Shown here: positions 1 to 8,360 of the stretch, one piece after another
How the letters are laid out: each line of letters begins with the position of its first letter
Numbering within the stretch: the first letter of the stretch is position 1
From: Actinomycetota bacterium
Lineage (GTDB): Bacteria; Actinomycetota; Actinomycetes; S36-B12; UBA10799
DNA length: 64,000 nt
Direction of reading: 5' to 3'
Assembly: GCA_020637055.1 (NCBI GenBank)
Contig: JACJWR010000002.1
Coordinates: 62,001-126,000 of the forward strand
Translations under genes and position numbers: made by a program
The notes under the pieces: model-generated
The model's database searches: none
Seen by the model: the letters and a program-made list of their open reading frames with translations, nothing else
What the model was told of the DNA's origin: nothing

Positions 1-922
1 CGAATCCATGCGCCGGTTCAACGGATCGGTGGCCAGCCAGCCACCAGTTCCTCGCCCGGTAGGCCATCGCGTTGGCGACCAGGGCCGCCGCGCCGACCAC
101 CACCCCGTCGAGGATCACCGGGACCCCCCGGGCGGCTGCTCCGAGTAGGAAGCCCGCCATCGCCGCGAGATCGGCTCCGCCCAGCGCGGCCAGCAAGCCC
201 ATCGGGTCACCAAGGCGCTCCCGGGCCCGGAACATCCCGTCCCGGACAGCTGCGCACTTGACCATCCAGACGTCGTCGTCGATGCCGGTGCCGCGACCCA
301 CCACCTCCGCGGCGTTCTTCCGGCACATCAGTCCGATCAATGCGGCAGCGGGGGTGGTGTTGCCGATCCCCATGTCGCCGGCAATCAACAGGTCGGCCCC
401 GGCGTCGACCTCCTCGTCGGCCACCGCGACTCCGGCGGCGAATGCGGCTCGGGCTTCGTCGGCGGTCAGTGCATCTTCACGATCCAGCGGCATCGAACCG
501 CGGCGGACCTTGTACCGGGTGAGGTCCGCCGGAACACTGTGGACGGCGGCGTCCCAGTCGATGTCGACGGCGAGATCGAGCACCCGCACGCCAACGTCCA
601 CCTGGGCAGCCAGCACATTCGCCGCGGCACCGCCGGCGAGCAGATTCAGCACCATTTGGGCGGTGACCGCCGGGGGATAGGCGGAGGTGCGCGCGGCCAC
701 ACCGTGGTCGCCGGCGAAGACGACGAGTCGCGCTCGGCGGGGTAGCGTCGGCGGGCAGGTGCCTTGGGCGGCGGCCAGCCACACCGAGAGTTCCTCCAGC
801 CGGCCGAGCGATCCCGCGGGCTTGGTGAGGATCGCCTGGCGAGCCAGCGCTTCATCGTGTGCAGCGGCGGACGGGAGCCCCACCCGGGCGGCCAGCTCGT
901 CGGGGTCAACCGAGGTCGACAT
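1..922 (-). CDS. cobT: Nicotinate-nucleotide--dimethylbenzimidazole phosphoribosyltransferase, 3' end off the window
   Basis: CobT makes alpha-ribazole 5'-phosphate from nicotinate mononucleotide and dimethylbenzimidazole for the lower ligand of cobalamin. The minus-strand frame reads open for about 307 codons from ATG at 922 to the left edge, so roughly the last 40-50 residues are missing. Typical CobT segments are visible: KPAGSLGRLE near the N-terminus, VVFAGDHGV, then GDMGIGNTT and a late GVPVILDGVV segment. The start overlaps the end of the upstream cobU fusion by 17 bases, which implies translational coupling. It is the last gene seen in the B12-riboswitch operon; cobS may lie beyond the edge, as in M. 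tuberculosis. The family call is secure. Confidence 0.95.
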   Translation of the reverse strand, partial: MSTSVDPDELAARVGLPSAAAHDEALARQAILTKPAGSLGRLEELSVWLAAAQGTCPPTLPRRARLVVFAGDHGVAARTSAYPPAVTAQMVLNLLAGGAAANVLAAQVDVGVRVLDLAVDIDWDAAVHSVPADLTRYKVRRGSMPLDREDALTADEARAAFAAGVAVADEEVDAGADLLIAGDMGIGNTTPAAALIGLMCRKNAAEVVGRGTGIDDDVWMVKCAAVRDGMFRARERLGDPMGLLAALGGADLAAMAGFLLGAAARGVPVILDGVVVGAAALVANAMAYRARNWWLAGHRSVEPAHGF

Positions 923-2360
923 GGCGGTTCCTCTCCAACTCCAGTGGTTGTCCGGCCACGAGCAACACGGTGGTATCGCACTCCCGCGCCAGGGTCGCGT
1001 TTACAGTGCCGAGCAAGTCCCGGAACAGGCGGCCGGCGGCGTGATCCGGAACCACCCCTGAGCCAACCTCGTTGGTCACCAGCAGAATCTCGACGTCGCG
1101 TTCGAGGGCGGTCCGGAGAGCGTCGGTGAACGTGCCCAGCGCATCCTCGACCGCCGATTCGGCAGCGATCGGATCCGTCCACCCGGCCACATCATCGACC
1201 AGGCGGGTCAGCCACAAGGTGAGACAGTCGACGATCACAGTGCCGCCGTCCGGTGTGGCGGTGATCGTCGCGGCCGGGTCGGCGGACTCCACGGTGCGCC
1301 ACGACGCCGGCCGACGGTGGCGGTGCAGTTCGATTCGTGCCGCCCACTCCGCGTCATCCGGTGATGCCGGATATCCGGTGGCGATGTAGGTCACCGGGCG
1401 GTCACCGGCCTGCGCGATCCGCTCGGCATAGCGGGACTTCCCGGATCGCGCGCCGCCGGTGACCAGTCGGCAACGGGCCCGCCGACGACCGGTCCCGACC
1501 TCGAGCACGGTCCCGTCGTCGACCAGGCGCGCCCCCCAGGACGCCAGATCGCGCGACAACTGCGACTGCGGCGGGTTGTGATGCCCGAGGTGCACCGCGA
1601 TCACATCTGTGTTCTCGGTGACGGCGCCGACCCGGCGAAGCATCGCCAGGGTCTCGCAGAAGGTGTCGTGGGCGAGGTGCCCGGGCGTCGGGAGCGGCCC
1701 GACTCCGGGGTGGTTGCCGAAGGTCAACTCCAGCAGGACCGTGTCGTAGCCCGCCCCGGTGACTGCGGCCAGCAACGTGTCGTCCGGCAATCCGGTGTCG
1801 GCCGCATACAGCAACGACGCGTCACCACCCCGAACCTCGAAGAGCACCGCCTCGTCGGCCCACGGATCGCTCACTCGCCCGACCACCGTCCGCCCATGGG
1901 TCGACGGGACGACCCTGAGTCGCATGCCGGCCACTTCATGGGTGGCCCCGGCGACGGCTGGCACCAAGGTGACGTCGGAACCCGGTGGCAACCACCCCCG
2001 AGCGGTCTCCAACACCGTTGGCGGGCCTATCAGCGTCAGCGGTGGCAACGGCTCGCCGCGATCGAGGATCCACTGCCGGTGGAGCAGAATCGCGGGATCC
2101 CAATGGTCATGGTGGGCATGGGTCACCGCGATCACCCGCACGCCGCGCAAGTCCACTCCGGCCCGGGCTGCCGCGGCCGAGGTGCTGCTCGGCGCGTCGA
2201 TCAGCAGGGTGTCATCGATGAGCACGCCACCGCCGAACCTCGAGTACCCCTGGCGGCGAGCGTCCGTGCAGGTGGTGCAATCGCAGAACGGCTGCGGGAT
2301 GCCGTCGGCGGCTCCGGTGCCGAGCACCACAGCTTGGAATCCGCGTCGCTGAGCTGTCAT
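906..2360 (-). CDS. cobU: Metallo-beta-lactamase-fold domain fused to CobU (adenosylcobinamide kinase/guanylyltransferase)
   Basis: This is a two-domain protein of 484 residues. Residues 1-300 form a PhnP/PqqB-like metallo-beta-lactamase domain: a cysteine cluster CDCTTC at 26-31 and the metal motif HAHHDH at 81-86. Residues 302-484 are CobU, with the P-loop GGARSGKS at 302, VDCLTLWLT and NEVGSG. CobU phosphorylates adenosylcobinamide and then forms adenosylcobinamide-GDP. The start ATG overlaps the stop of the transporter S gene in ATGA. The role of the MBL domain is unknown; hydrolysis of a nucleotide-like phosphate ester (for example alpha-ribazole phosphate) is only an inference from family and position. 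Confidence 0.93.
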   Translation of the reverse strand: MTAQRRGFQAVVLGTGAADGIPQPFCDCTTCTDARRQGYSRFGGGVLIDDTLLIDAPSSTSAAAARAGVDLRGVRVIAVTHAHHDHWDPAILLHRQWILDRGEPLPPLTLIGPPTVLETARGWLPPGSDVTLVPAVAGATHEVAGMRLRVVPSTHGRTVVGRVSDPWADEAVLFEVRGGDASLLYAADTGLPDDTLLAAVTGAGYDTVLLELTFGNHPGVGPLPTPGHLAHDTFCETLAMLRRVGAVTENTDVIAVHLGHHNPPQSQLSRDLASWGARLVDDGTVLEVGTGRRRARCRLVTGGARSGKSRYAERIAQAGDRPVTYIATGYPASPDDAEWAARIELHRHRRPASWRTVESADPAATITATPDGGTVIVDCLTLWLTRLVDDVAGWTDPIAAESAVEDALGTFTDALRTALERDVEILLVTNEVGSGVVPDHAAGRLFRDLLGTVNATLARECDTTVLLVAGQPLELERNRHVDLG

Positions 2361-3220
2361 CGCTGCCGCGGGGCAGGTGCGGTGGACGGCTCGAGGAAGG
2401 CGATGGGCTGGTCGAACGAAGCCTTGCGGGTGGCGCGGCGCAGGGCGCCGAGAACGGGCCGGGCGGTGATCGCCAGCAAGAGGGCCACCACCACACCGCG
2501 GGGCAGGTCATAGCCGAGCGAGGTGGCGAAGTTGAACAGGAACCAACGCTGGATGTTGTCGGCCACCGCATCGCCCGGCACAAAAGCGATCGCCGAATTC
2601 GCCGGAGCCAGCCACGGCCAGAACCACAGGTTGAGCAGGAAGCCATACATCACCGCCACCACCGCGCCGTAGGCCGCGACCAGCAGCGGCTCCCAGCGCT
2701 GCCGGATCGTCGGCAACAGGCCGGCACCGAAGCCGACCCAGCCAGCGGCGATCATCTGGAACGGCAGCCAGGGACCCACTCCACCGGTGAGCATGGCGGA
2801 GGCGAATAGTGAGACGTTGCCGAGCAGGAAGCCGAAGCCGGGTCCGAGCGCTCGACCGCCAAGAATGATCACCACCCAGATCGGTTCGAAGCCGACTGTG
2901 CCGGCGCCGAAAGGCCGCAGGATCGCGGCCACCGCCGCAAGCACCCCCAGCAAGGCGATCCCGCGGGAGTCGAGGCCGCCTTCGGAGAGTTCGGCCAGTG
3001 CCAACGCCAGCAGTAGCGGCAACACGACGGCGAACACCCATGGCGCGTCGGCGGAGTGACCGAGGATCGCACTGTCCGGCTGCGCGAGGAACGGCCAGAA
3101 GAACGCCACGATGCCCACTGCGGACACGCCGGCCAGCACCAGGGCCGACCTCAGCCCGAACCGGGCCGGGCGCCCGGCGGTGCGGGTGGGTGGTGGTGTT
3201 GCCGGACGTGCTGTGGTCAT
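2357..3220 (-). CDS. ECF transporter S component, probable cobalamin/corrinoid specificity
   Basis: This is an integral membrane protein of 287 residues with a proline-rich cytoplasmic N-terminus of about 25 residues followed by about six hydrophobic segments. It fits the substrate-binding S component of an energy-coupling factor transporter (CbrT-like). Its stop and start overlap the neighbouring genes by 4 bases on each side (ATGA), between the fused ATPase and the MBL-CobU gene. The position under a cobalamin riboswitch and beside salvage enzymes points to corrinoid or cobalamin-precursor uptake; cobalt is the alternative. The sequence alone does not fix the substrate. Confidence 0.8.
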   Translation of the reverse strand: MTTARPATPPPTRTAGRPARFGLRSALVLAGVSAVGIVAFFWPFLAQPDSAILGHSADAPWVFAVVLPLLLALALAELSEGGLDSRGIALLGVLAAVAAILRPFGAGTVGFEPIWVVIILGGRALGPGFGFLLGNVSLFASAMLTGGVGPWLPFQMIAAGWVGFGAGLLPTIRQRWEPLLVAAYGAVVAVMYGFLLNLWFWPWLAPANSAIAFVPGDAVADNIQRWFLFNFATSLGYDLPRGVVVALLLAITARPVLGALRRATRKASFDQPIAFLEPSTAPAPRQR

Positions 3221-4938
3221 TGCGCCACTGCCATCGCCGCTGCGACATCGTCCACAGTCAGCCAGGGTTCCGGTGCCATGATCTTGGCGACCTGGGGCGC
3301 GAATATCGGTGATGCGGTGACGATCTCCCGGGTCGGTCCGTCGGCCACCACTTCGCCGTCGGCCAGGATCACCACCCGGTCGGCGACTTCGGCGACGAGC
3401 TCGACGTCGTGGGTGGCCATCAGCACTGCGGTGCCGGCGTGGGCGAGCCGCCGCAGGACAGTCACCAGCCGGGCTTTGGAGCCATAGTCCAGCCCCCGGG
3501 TGGGTTCGTCGAGCAGCAGCAGGGGTGGCGCGGGTGCGAGCATCAGGGCGAGCACCAAACTCAACCGTTGTCCCTCTGAGAGGTCACCCGGGTGGGCGTC
3601 CAACGAGACCTCGGGGGAGATCTCGGCCAGCAGCGCGGCGGTGGTCCCGGCGGCCAAGCGGCTGTCGGTGTCGGCGGCCCGGCACTCCGCGCGCACCGAA
3701 TCCTCACACAACACGTCAGCCGGCTCTTGCGGCACGAACCCGACCTGCCGGAGCAGATCGACCCCGCGCAGACCCGCGGGGTCGTGGCCGGCCACCCTGA
3801 CCTCACCCGTCACCGGCTTGAGCAGGCCGACGGCGGCCTTGAGCAAGGTGGACTTCCCGGCTCCGTTGCGGCCCATCAGAGCCACCACACTGCCGGCTTG
3901 CAGTTGCAGACTGGCATCGACGAGTGCCGGCACCGGACCATACGACAAGGTGACTCGTCGGCACTGCAGCACCGGTGCCGGTCGGGTTTCCGCCCGGGTG
4001 GCTGCTCGGGAGGCACGTCGGCGCAACAGCCCCGTCCGGGGCGCCGGAACAGCCGCCGGGGGAAGCTGCGACTCCGGCTGGGCGGCGGCGCCCGGTCGGG
4101 CAAGTGAGTCCGGTGCGGGTGCTACCCGGGCCAGGTCGGCCCGCAGGTTGCGCGCCAGCCGTCTGGCATCCCGGACGGACACCGGCAGCGGCGACCAGCC
4201 GGCGAGCCGACCCAACTGCACCACCGGTGGGGCGACCGGGGAGAGCGCCATCATGGCCGCCGGCGTGCCGGTATCCGGGGTGCCGGAGGATTCCAGCACC
4301 ACCACCCGGTCTGCGTATTGCACCACCCGTTCCAGGCGATGCTCGGCGAGCACCACCGTCATGCCCAGGTCGTGGACGAGGCGCTGCAGCGCTGCCAACA
4401 CCTCCTCGGCGGCGCCCGGATCGAGTGCCGAGGTCGGCTCGTCCAGCACGATCACCTGCGGGTGCGCGGTGAGCACCGAGCCGATCGCCACCCGTTGCCG
4501 TTGCCCGCCGGACAGCGAGAGCAGCGGCCGGTTGCGCAACTCCGCCAGACCCATCAGGTCGAGCGTTTCCTCCACCCGCTTGCGCATCGCGTCGCGGGGG
4601 AGGCCCAACGATTCCATGCCATAGGCCAACTCGTCCTCGACCATGTCGGTGACGAAGCCGCTCATCGGATCCTGCAGCACCACCCCGACCACATCGGCCA
4701 GCTCCCGTGGCGGGAAGTCGCGGGTGTTGCGCCCGGCGACCGTGACCCGGCCGCTCAGCTCGCCGCCGGTGAAGTGCGGCACCAGGCCGTTGATCGCCCG
4801 CAACAGGGTGGACTTCCCCGAGCCGGTTTCACCGACCACCAGGCACAGTTCGCCCTCGTCGAGGTGCAGATCGACCCGGTCGAGCACCGCCTGCCCCCCG
4901 GGCTGGTACCGAAACGTGACGTCGTCGAAGTCGATCAC
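3217..4938 (-). CDS. ECF transporter ATPase, two ABC domains in one chain
   Basis: This 573-residue protein carries two complete ABC ATPase domains, so it serves as both A and A' subunits. The first domain has Walker A GETGSGKST, signature LSGGQRQR and Walker B VIVLDEPTSALD. After a proline/alanine linker the second has GRNGAGKST, the weaker signature LSEGQRLS and LLLLDEPTRGLD. The GTG start at 4938 is chosen because the domain begins there (VIDFDDVTFRY) and because it overlaps the T-component stop in GTGA; the frame stays open upstream but does not resemble protein. It would power the adjacent T and S components. The layout matches Rv2326c and SCO2324. Confidence 0.92.
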   Translation of the reverse strand: MIDFDDVTFRYQPGGQAVLDRVDLHLDEGELCLVVGETGSGKSTLLRAINGLVPHFTGGELSGRVTVAGRNTRDFPPRELADVVGVVLQDPMSGFVTDMVEDELAYGMESLGLPRDAMRKRVEETLDLMGLAELRNRPLLSLSGGQRQRVAIGSVLTAHPQVIVLDEPTSALDPGAAEEVLAALQRLVHDLGMTVVLAEHRLERVVQYADRVVVLESSGTPDTGTPAAMMALSPVAPPVVQLGRLAGWSPLPVSVRDARRLARNLRADLARVAPAPDSLARPGAAAQPESQLPPAAVPAPRTGLLRRRASRAATRAETRPAPVLQCRRVTLSYGPVPALVDASLQLQAGSVVALMGRNGAGKSTLLKAAVGLLKPVTGEVRVAGHDPAGLRGVDLLRQVGFVPQEPADVLCEDSVRAECRAADTDSRLAAGTTAALLAEISPEVSLDAHPGDLSEGQRLSLVLALMLAPAPPLLLLDEPTRGLDYGSKARLVTVLRRLAHAGTAVLMATHDVELVAEVADRVVILADGEVVADGPTREIVTASPIFAPQVAKIMAPEPWLTVDDVAAAMAVAQ

Positions 4939-6104
4939 ACCGCCACCCCGGTCTCCGGGCTCGTGGTGCTGGTGTCGGAGGCGCTCCCGGACCGTACGAT
5001 TCCCGGCGGTTCGGGGGTGAGCCAGGCAGGCAGCAGTGCGATCAGGGTGCCGACCACCGCGATGATCGGTACCTGCGGCCAGGTCATCGGAGTCACCGCG
5101 GGGTTGAGCGCCGATGGATCGACGATCCCCTGTACCACCGCCGCCGCGGCAGCCGCACACCCGGACGCAGCCGTGATCCACTCCGGCGTCCGCCAGGGAT
5201 CCGGTCGGTAGCGGGTGCGGGTGTTGCGGCGGCCCCCGCGGAGCAGTCCGAGGAGGGCCGCGGCGAGTCCGAGGAGGAACACCGGCAGGCCCGCCGGCGC
5301 AGCGATGGATCCGTCCAGCAGGACGTACAGGCCCAGGCAGGTGCCCAGCAAACCACCGAGCACCAGGGCCGCGGTGATGCGCCGATCACGTGGCGACAGG
5401 TCCGCCATCCGGCCGTAGCCGCGCGAGTCCATCGCGGCCGCCAAAGCGATCGAACGGTCGAGGGCGCCGGAGAACACCGGCATCGCCGAACCGGTGAGGC
5501 CACGGATGCCCGACGTTGGTCGCCCGCGCAGGCGGCGTGCGGTGCGCACCCGTTGCAGGTCGGTCACCAAAGCGGGGGCGAACGACAGCGCCACCACCAC
5601 CGACACACCCACCTCGTAGAGCGCCGCCGGCATGGCCTTGAGCAGCCGATAGGGCGACGCCAGCGACGACGCCGCGCCCAGGCAGGCCAACACGGTCGCC
5701 AAACGAAGTCCGTCGTAGAGGGCGAACACCAGCGATTCGGCGGTGATGCTGCCGCCCAGCCGGACCCCGGCCAGCCAGTCCGGCAGGTCGACGGTGGGCA
5801 ATGTGACGAGGACGGTGGTGCCCTGCGGCAGGCCGAAGACCACCTGGAAGACCACCCGGATGGCCACGATGATCAGCCCGAGGCGGAGGAAAACTCCGAA
5901 GGATCTCGACCAGGGTGCCTGTGGTCGACGGGCGGCCACCACGGTTCCCGCAACCACGACGATGAGGATGAGGAGAGCGGGGTTGGTGGTGCGGGATGCG
6001 GCGGTGGCCAATCCCAGGGCCCACAGCCACCAGGCGACCGGATGCAACCACCGGCCGCGCACACCAACCCCGGTCGGTGGCTTCCGAACAGCAGTCGTGG
6101 TCAT
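4935..6104 (-). CDS. ECF transporter transmembrane (T) component, CbiQ family
   Basis: This 389-residue membrane protein has several hydrophobic helices and the two coupling motifs of EcfT/CbiQ proteins: ARRLRGRP and, further on, AMDSRGYGR (the Ala-Arg-Gly signatures that contact the ATPases). A C-terminal extension with extra membrane segments (about residues 250-360) goes beyond the short CbiQ core and is common in actinobacterial homologues. The gene starts 16 bases after the secreted SCO2322-like gene and ends in a GTGA overlap with the ATPase. It connects the ATPase to the S component in the inner membrane. Confidence 0.9.
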   Translation of the reverse strand: MTTTAVRKPPTGVGVRGRWLHPVAWWLWALGLATAASRTTNPALLILIVVVAGTVVAARRPQAPWSRSFGVFLRLGLIIVAIRVVFQVVFGLPQGTTVLVTLPTVDLPDWLAGVRLGGSITAESLVFALYDGLRLATVLACLGAASSLASPYRLLKAMPAALYEVGVSVVVALSFAPALVTDLQRVRTARRLRGRPTSGIRGLTGSAMPVFSGALDRSIALAAAMDSRGYGRMADLSPRDRRITAALVLGGLLGTCLGLYVLLDGSIAAPAGLPVFLLGLAAALLGLLRGGRRNTRTRYRPDPWRTPEWITAASGCAAAAAAVVQGIVDPSALNPAVTPMTWPQVPIIAVVGTLIALLPAWLTPEPPGIVRSGSASDTSTTSPETGVAV

Positions 6105-6120
6105 CGCGGGTCCATCGTCG

Positions 6121-6804
6121 TCATCTACGCCTGTTGCGGGCGACCACGACGCCGACGACGGCGATCGCGACGGCCACGGCGGTGAGGGCGATCAGCGCCA
6201 CGGGTGTTTGTGGAGCACCCGATTCCTGGTCGTGGGAAACCTCCTCGGAGGGCAGTGCGAACTCGGTCGGGGAGTCGGAGGGAACAGCGGTGGCGCCGGC
6301 GACGACATCGCCGCAGCCGCCGTTCGGATAGTTCTCGATTCCGCACACCAAACCGCCGTCGGTGCGGGTGTTGGCCACCGACTGCAGGATCTGCACGGCG
6401 TTGGCATCGACGTCGACGGTGGCGCACACGGCAAACGGCTCCGGTGGGGTGACGCCGACCGGGGCGTCTTCGGCCGTGCCCGTGTCGATCACCACTGCGA
6501 CCCGCTTCTCACCGGGCGGGGACGGCGCCGTCCCGCAGATCTCGGCGAAGGCCGCCTTGCTTCGCGGAGGCCGGTTGGTGGTGCTGTCGACCCCTCCGAC
6601 GCCGTAGCGCCAGCCGTTGACGGCACCGTTGGCGGGGATCACCGCTGCCGGGTCGACCTCGACGAACACCCAGGAACCGTTCTCGCGCTCCCAGAACGAC
6701 CAGTACCGATAGAGGTCGGCATGCGCGGCCGTTGCGCCGAACACCAGAGCGGGAATGGCAAGGAGAACCGCCATCGCCCACACCAACGTTCGGCGAGCCG
6801 CCAC
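6121..6804 (-). CDS. SCO2322-family secreted, membrane-anchored protein
   Basis: This is the first gene of the B12-regulated operon. The product (227 residues) has an N-terminal signal peptide ending near ATAAHA, an extracytoplasmic domain beginning with the family motif YRYWSFW, and a C-terminal helix followed by ARNRRR, so the domain is exported and tethered. The GTG at 6804 is preferred over the ATG at 6810 because GAGAGGA then sits 6 bases upstream; with the ATG it would abut the start. The family sits beside ECF genes in Streptomyces. Its function is not established; a role in presenting corrinoid to the transporter is inferred from position. Confidence 0.8.
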   Translation of the reverse strand: MAARRTLVWAMAVLLAIPALVFGATAAHADLYRYWSFWERENGSWVFVEVDPAAVIPANGAVNGWRYGVGGVDSTTNRPPRSKAAFAEICGTAPSPPGEKRVAVVIDTGTAEDAPVGVTPPEPFAVCATVDVDANAVQILQSVANTRTDGGLVCGIENYPNGGCGDVVAGATAVPSDSPTEFALPSEEVSHDQESGAPQTPVALIALTAVAVAIAVVGVVVARNRRR

Positions 6805-6869
6805 TGGCATTCCTCTCGGTCAGAACCGCGGTCGGGGCCGGAGGATCCGCCGGTTGGCTCGGCAGTCCC

Positions 6870-7045
6870 TCCATCGCTGACCGCGGCGATGGCTAGGACG
6901 CGTCAGCCCCAGGTCCTCCGGCTGCCGGGCCGCGCTCGGCGCGGCCACAGTCACGGTTGCGGGACAGCGCCGGATTCCCACCGGCTTTCCCTGGCATACG
7001 TGGATGACGCGGCGGTGCACAGCCTGGTCGGCTGCTTGTGCACCT
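6870..7045 (-). promoter_or_regulatory. Cobalamin riboswitch
   Basis: Read on the minus strand, this leader holds the core of a cobalamin riboswitch: GCCGGTGGGAATCCGG, then GCTGTCCCGCAAC, a variable GC stem, and a B12 box form (GCCGGAGGACCTGGGGCTGACG) at about 6905-6925. A short hairpin follows (CCATCGC / GCGATGG, 6870-6891) before the ribosome-binding site of the first gene at 6804. It lies directly upstream of the SCO2322-ECF-CobU-CobT operon and should turn it off when adenosylcobalamin is plentiful. The outer edges are approximate. Confidence 0.92.
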
Positions 7046-7091
7046 CGACTATTGCACCACATCGGCCGCGCCGAATCGGAGGCCGCTGAGA

Positions 7092-7307
7092 CTATCCCGC
7101 CGGGTGCAGACTCATGGGGCCGTAGACGACGTCGCCGTCGGACAGCAGCGTCACCGCGTCCACCCCGTCGCCGAGCAGGTCCCGCCACGTCTCGCCGACC
7201 CACGTCTCGGCATCGGCCTGGGAGGGGAAATGCTCCGAGGTCGCGCTCGCCGGCAGGTCGACGATGACGGTGCCGTCAGCACGTTCGTAGCGCCACGCGT
7301 AGCTCAT
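7092..7307 (-). CDS. Conserved small actinobacterial protein, function unknown
   Basis: This encodes 71 residues, acidic, beginning SYAWRYERADG, with alternating hydrophobic residues that suggest a compact alpha/beta fold. No signal peptide, membrane helix or metal motif is visible. It sits alone between the riboswitch leader and the aldo/keto reductase, on the same strand as both. The start is preceded by GAGGAGCC-like sequence (rc of ggctcctc), a good ribosome-binding site. Similar short proteins occur across Actinobacteria, but I cannot name a function. Confidence 0.75.
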   Translation of the reverse strand: MSYAWRYERADGTVIVDLPASATSEHFPSQADAETWVGETWRDLLGDGVDAVTLLSDGDVVYGPMSLHPAG

Positions 7308-7361
7308 GTCTGGCTCCTCAGGGTTGTTCTGGGTCTGATCCGGGCGGCGTCGACCGTCGAT

Positions 7362-8360
7362 TCAGGGCCTCGCGGCCGGCGAGACGGTCAGCGCCGGATC
7401 GGTGATCACGACGTCGGCCAACACGCCGTCGATGGCGGCCATCACCTCGGCGTCGAGTGTGATTCCGCTGGCGTGCACGTTGTCGCGCACCTGGGCCGGG
7501 TGGCTGGCGCCGATGATGGCGGCCGAGATGAACTCGTGGCTGAGCACCCAGGCCAGAGCCAGCTGCCCGACGTTGAGGTCGACCTCCTTGGCGATCGGCT
7601 CCAACCCGGCGACGGCGGCAAGCACAGCGTCGTCGAGCCAGCGGGAAAGGAACTGGCTACCGGTCGGGTCGGTCGCCCGGGAGGCCGGCGGTGGCGGTTG
7701 CCCAGGCCGGTACTTCCCGGTGAGCACACCTTGGGCGAGCGGCGACCAGACGATTTGGCCGATCCCGTGGGCGGTGCTGGTGGGAACCACCTCGTCCTCG
7801 ATCACCCGCCACAGCGCCGAGTACTGCGGTTGGTTGGAGATGATGCGGTCGAACCCCATCTGGTCGGCGATACGCACCGCGGCCTCGATCTCCTCGGCGC
7901 GCCATTCCGACACACCCACGTAGAGCACTTTGCCCTGGCGCACCAGGTCGTCGAAAGCGCGCAGCGTCTCCTCCAGCGGCGTCTCGTAGTCGAACCGGTG
8001 CGCTTGGTAGAGATCCACATACTCCACACCCAGTCGGCGCAGGGAGCCGTGGCAGGCCTCCATGATGTGCTTGCGCGACAAGCCGCGGTCGTTGGCCCCG
8101 GGTCCAACCGGCCAGTAGGTCTTGGTGAAGATCTCGAGGCCTTCGCGACGCTGGCCCGCCAAAGCTCGTCCCAAGACCTCTTCGGCACGGGTGCCGGCAT
8201 AGACATCGGCCGTGTCGAAGGTGGTGATACCGGCATCCAACGCGGTGTGGACGCACTTGATGGCGGTCTCCTCGGCCACTTGACTGGCGTGGGTGAGCCA
8301 GTTGCCATAGGCGATCTCGGAGACCTTCAGGCCGGAGCGCCCCAGATGCCGGTGCTCCAT
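7362..8360 (-). CDS. Aldo/keto reductase (Kv-beta/YghZ-like)
   Basis: This 332-residue TIM-barrel NAD(P)H-dependent oxidoreductase has the complete catalytic tetrad: D49 and Y54 in FDTADVY, K80 in FTKTY and H121 in QAHRFD. The sequence resembles the Kv-channel beta-subunit branch (VSEWRAEEI, WSPLAQGVLTGKY, IIGASHPAQ). The substrate is unknown; these enzymes reduce aldehydes and ketones in the cytoplasm. The ATG immediately follows the stop codon of the DUF3043 gene, so the two are probably cotranscribed. Length is normal for the family. Confidence 0.92.
   Translation of the reverse strand: MEHRHLGRSGLKVSEIAYGNWLTHASQVAEETAIKCVHTALDAGITTFDTADVYAGTRAEEVLGRALAGQRREGLEIFTKTYWPVGPGANDRGLSRKHIMEACHGSLRRLGVEYVDLYQAHRFDYETPLEETLRAFDDLVRQGKVLYVGVSEWRAEEIEAAVRIADQMGFDRIISNQPQYSALWRVIEDEVVPTSTAHGIGQIVWSPLAQGVLTGKYRPGQPPPPASRATDPTGSQFLSRWLDDAVLAAVAGLEPIAKEVDLNVGQLALAWVLSHEFISAAIIGASHPAQVRDNVHASGITLDAEVMAAIDGVLADVVITDPALTVSPAARP

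Noticed and set aside
906..2513. Long plus-strand open frames across cobU/MBL and the S component
   Set aside because: They are proline/arginine/histidine-rich shadows of the minus-strand genes, which have clear motifs. High G+C DNA gives such frames often.
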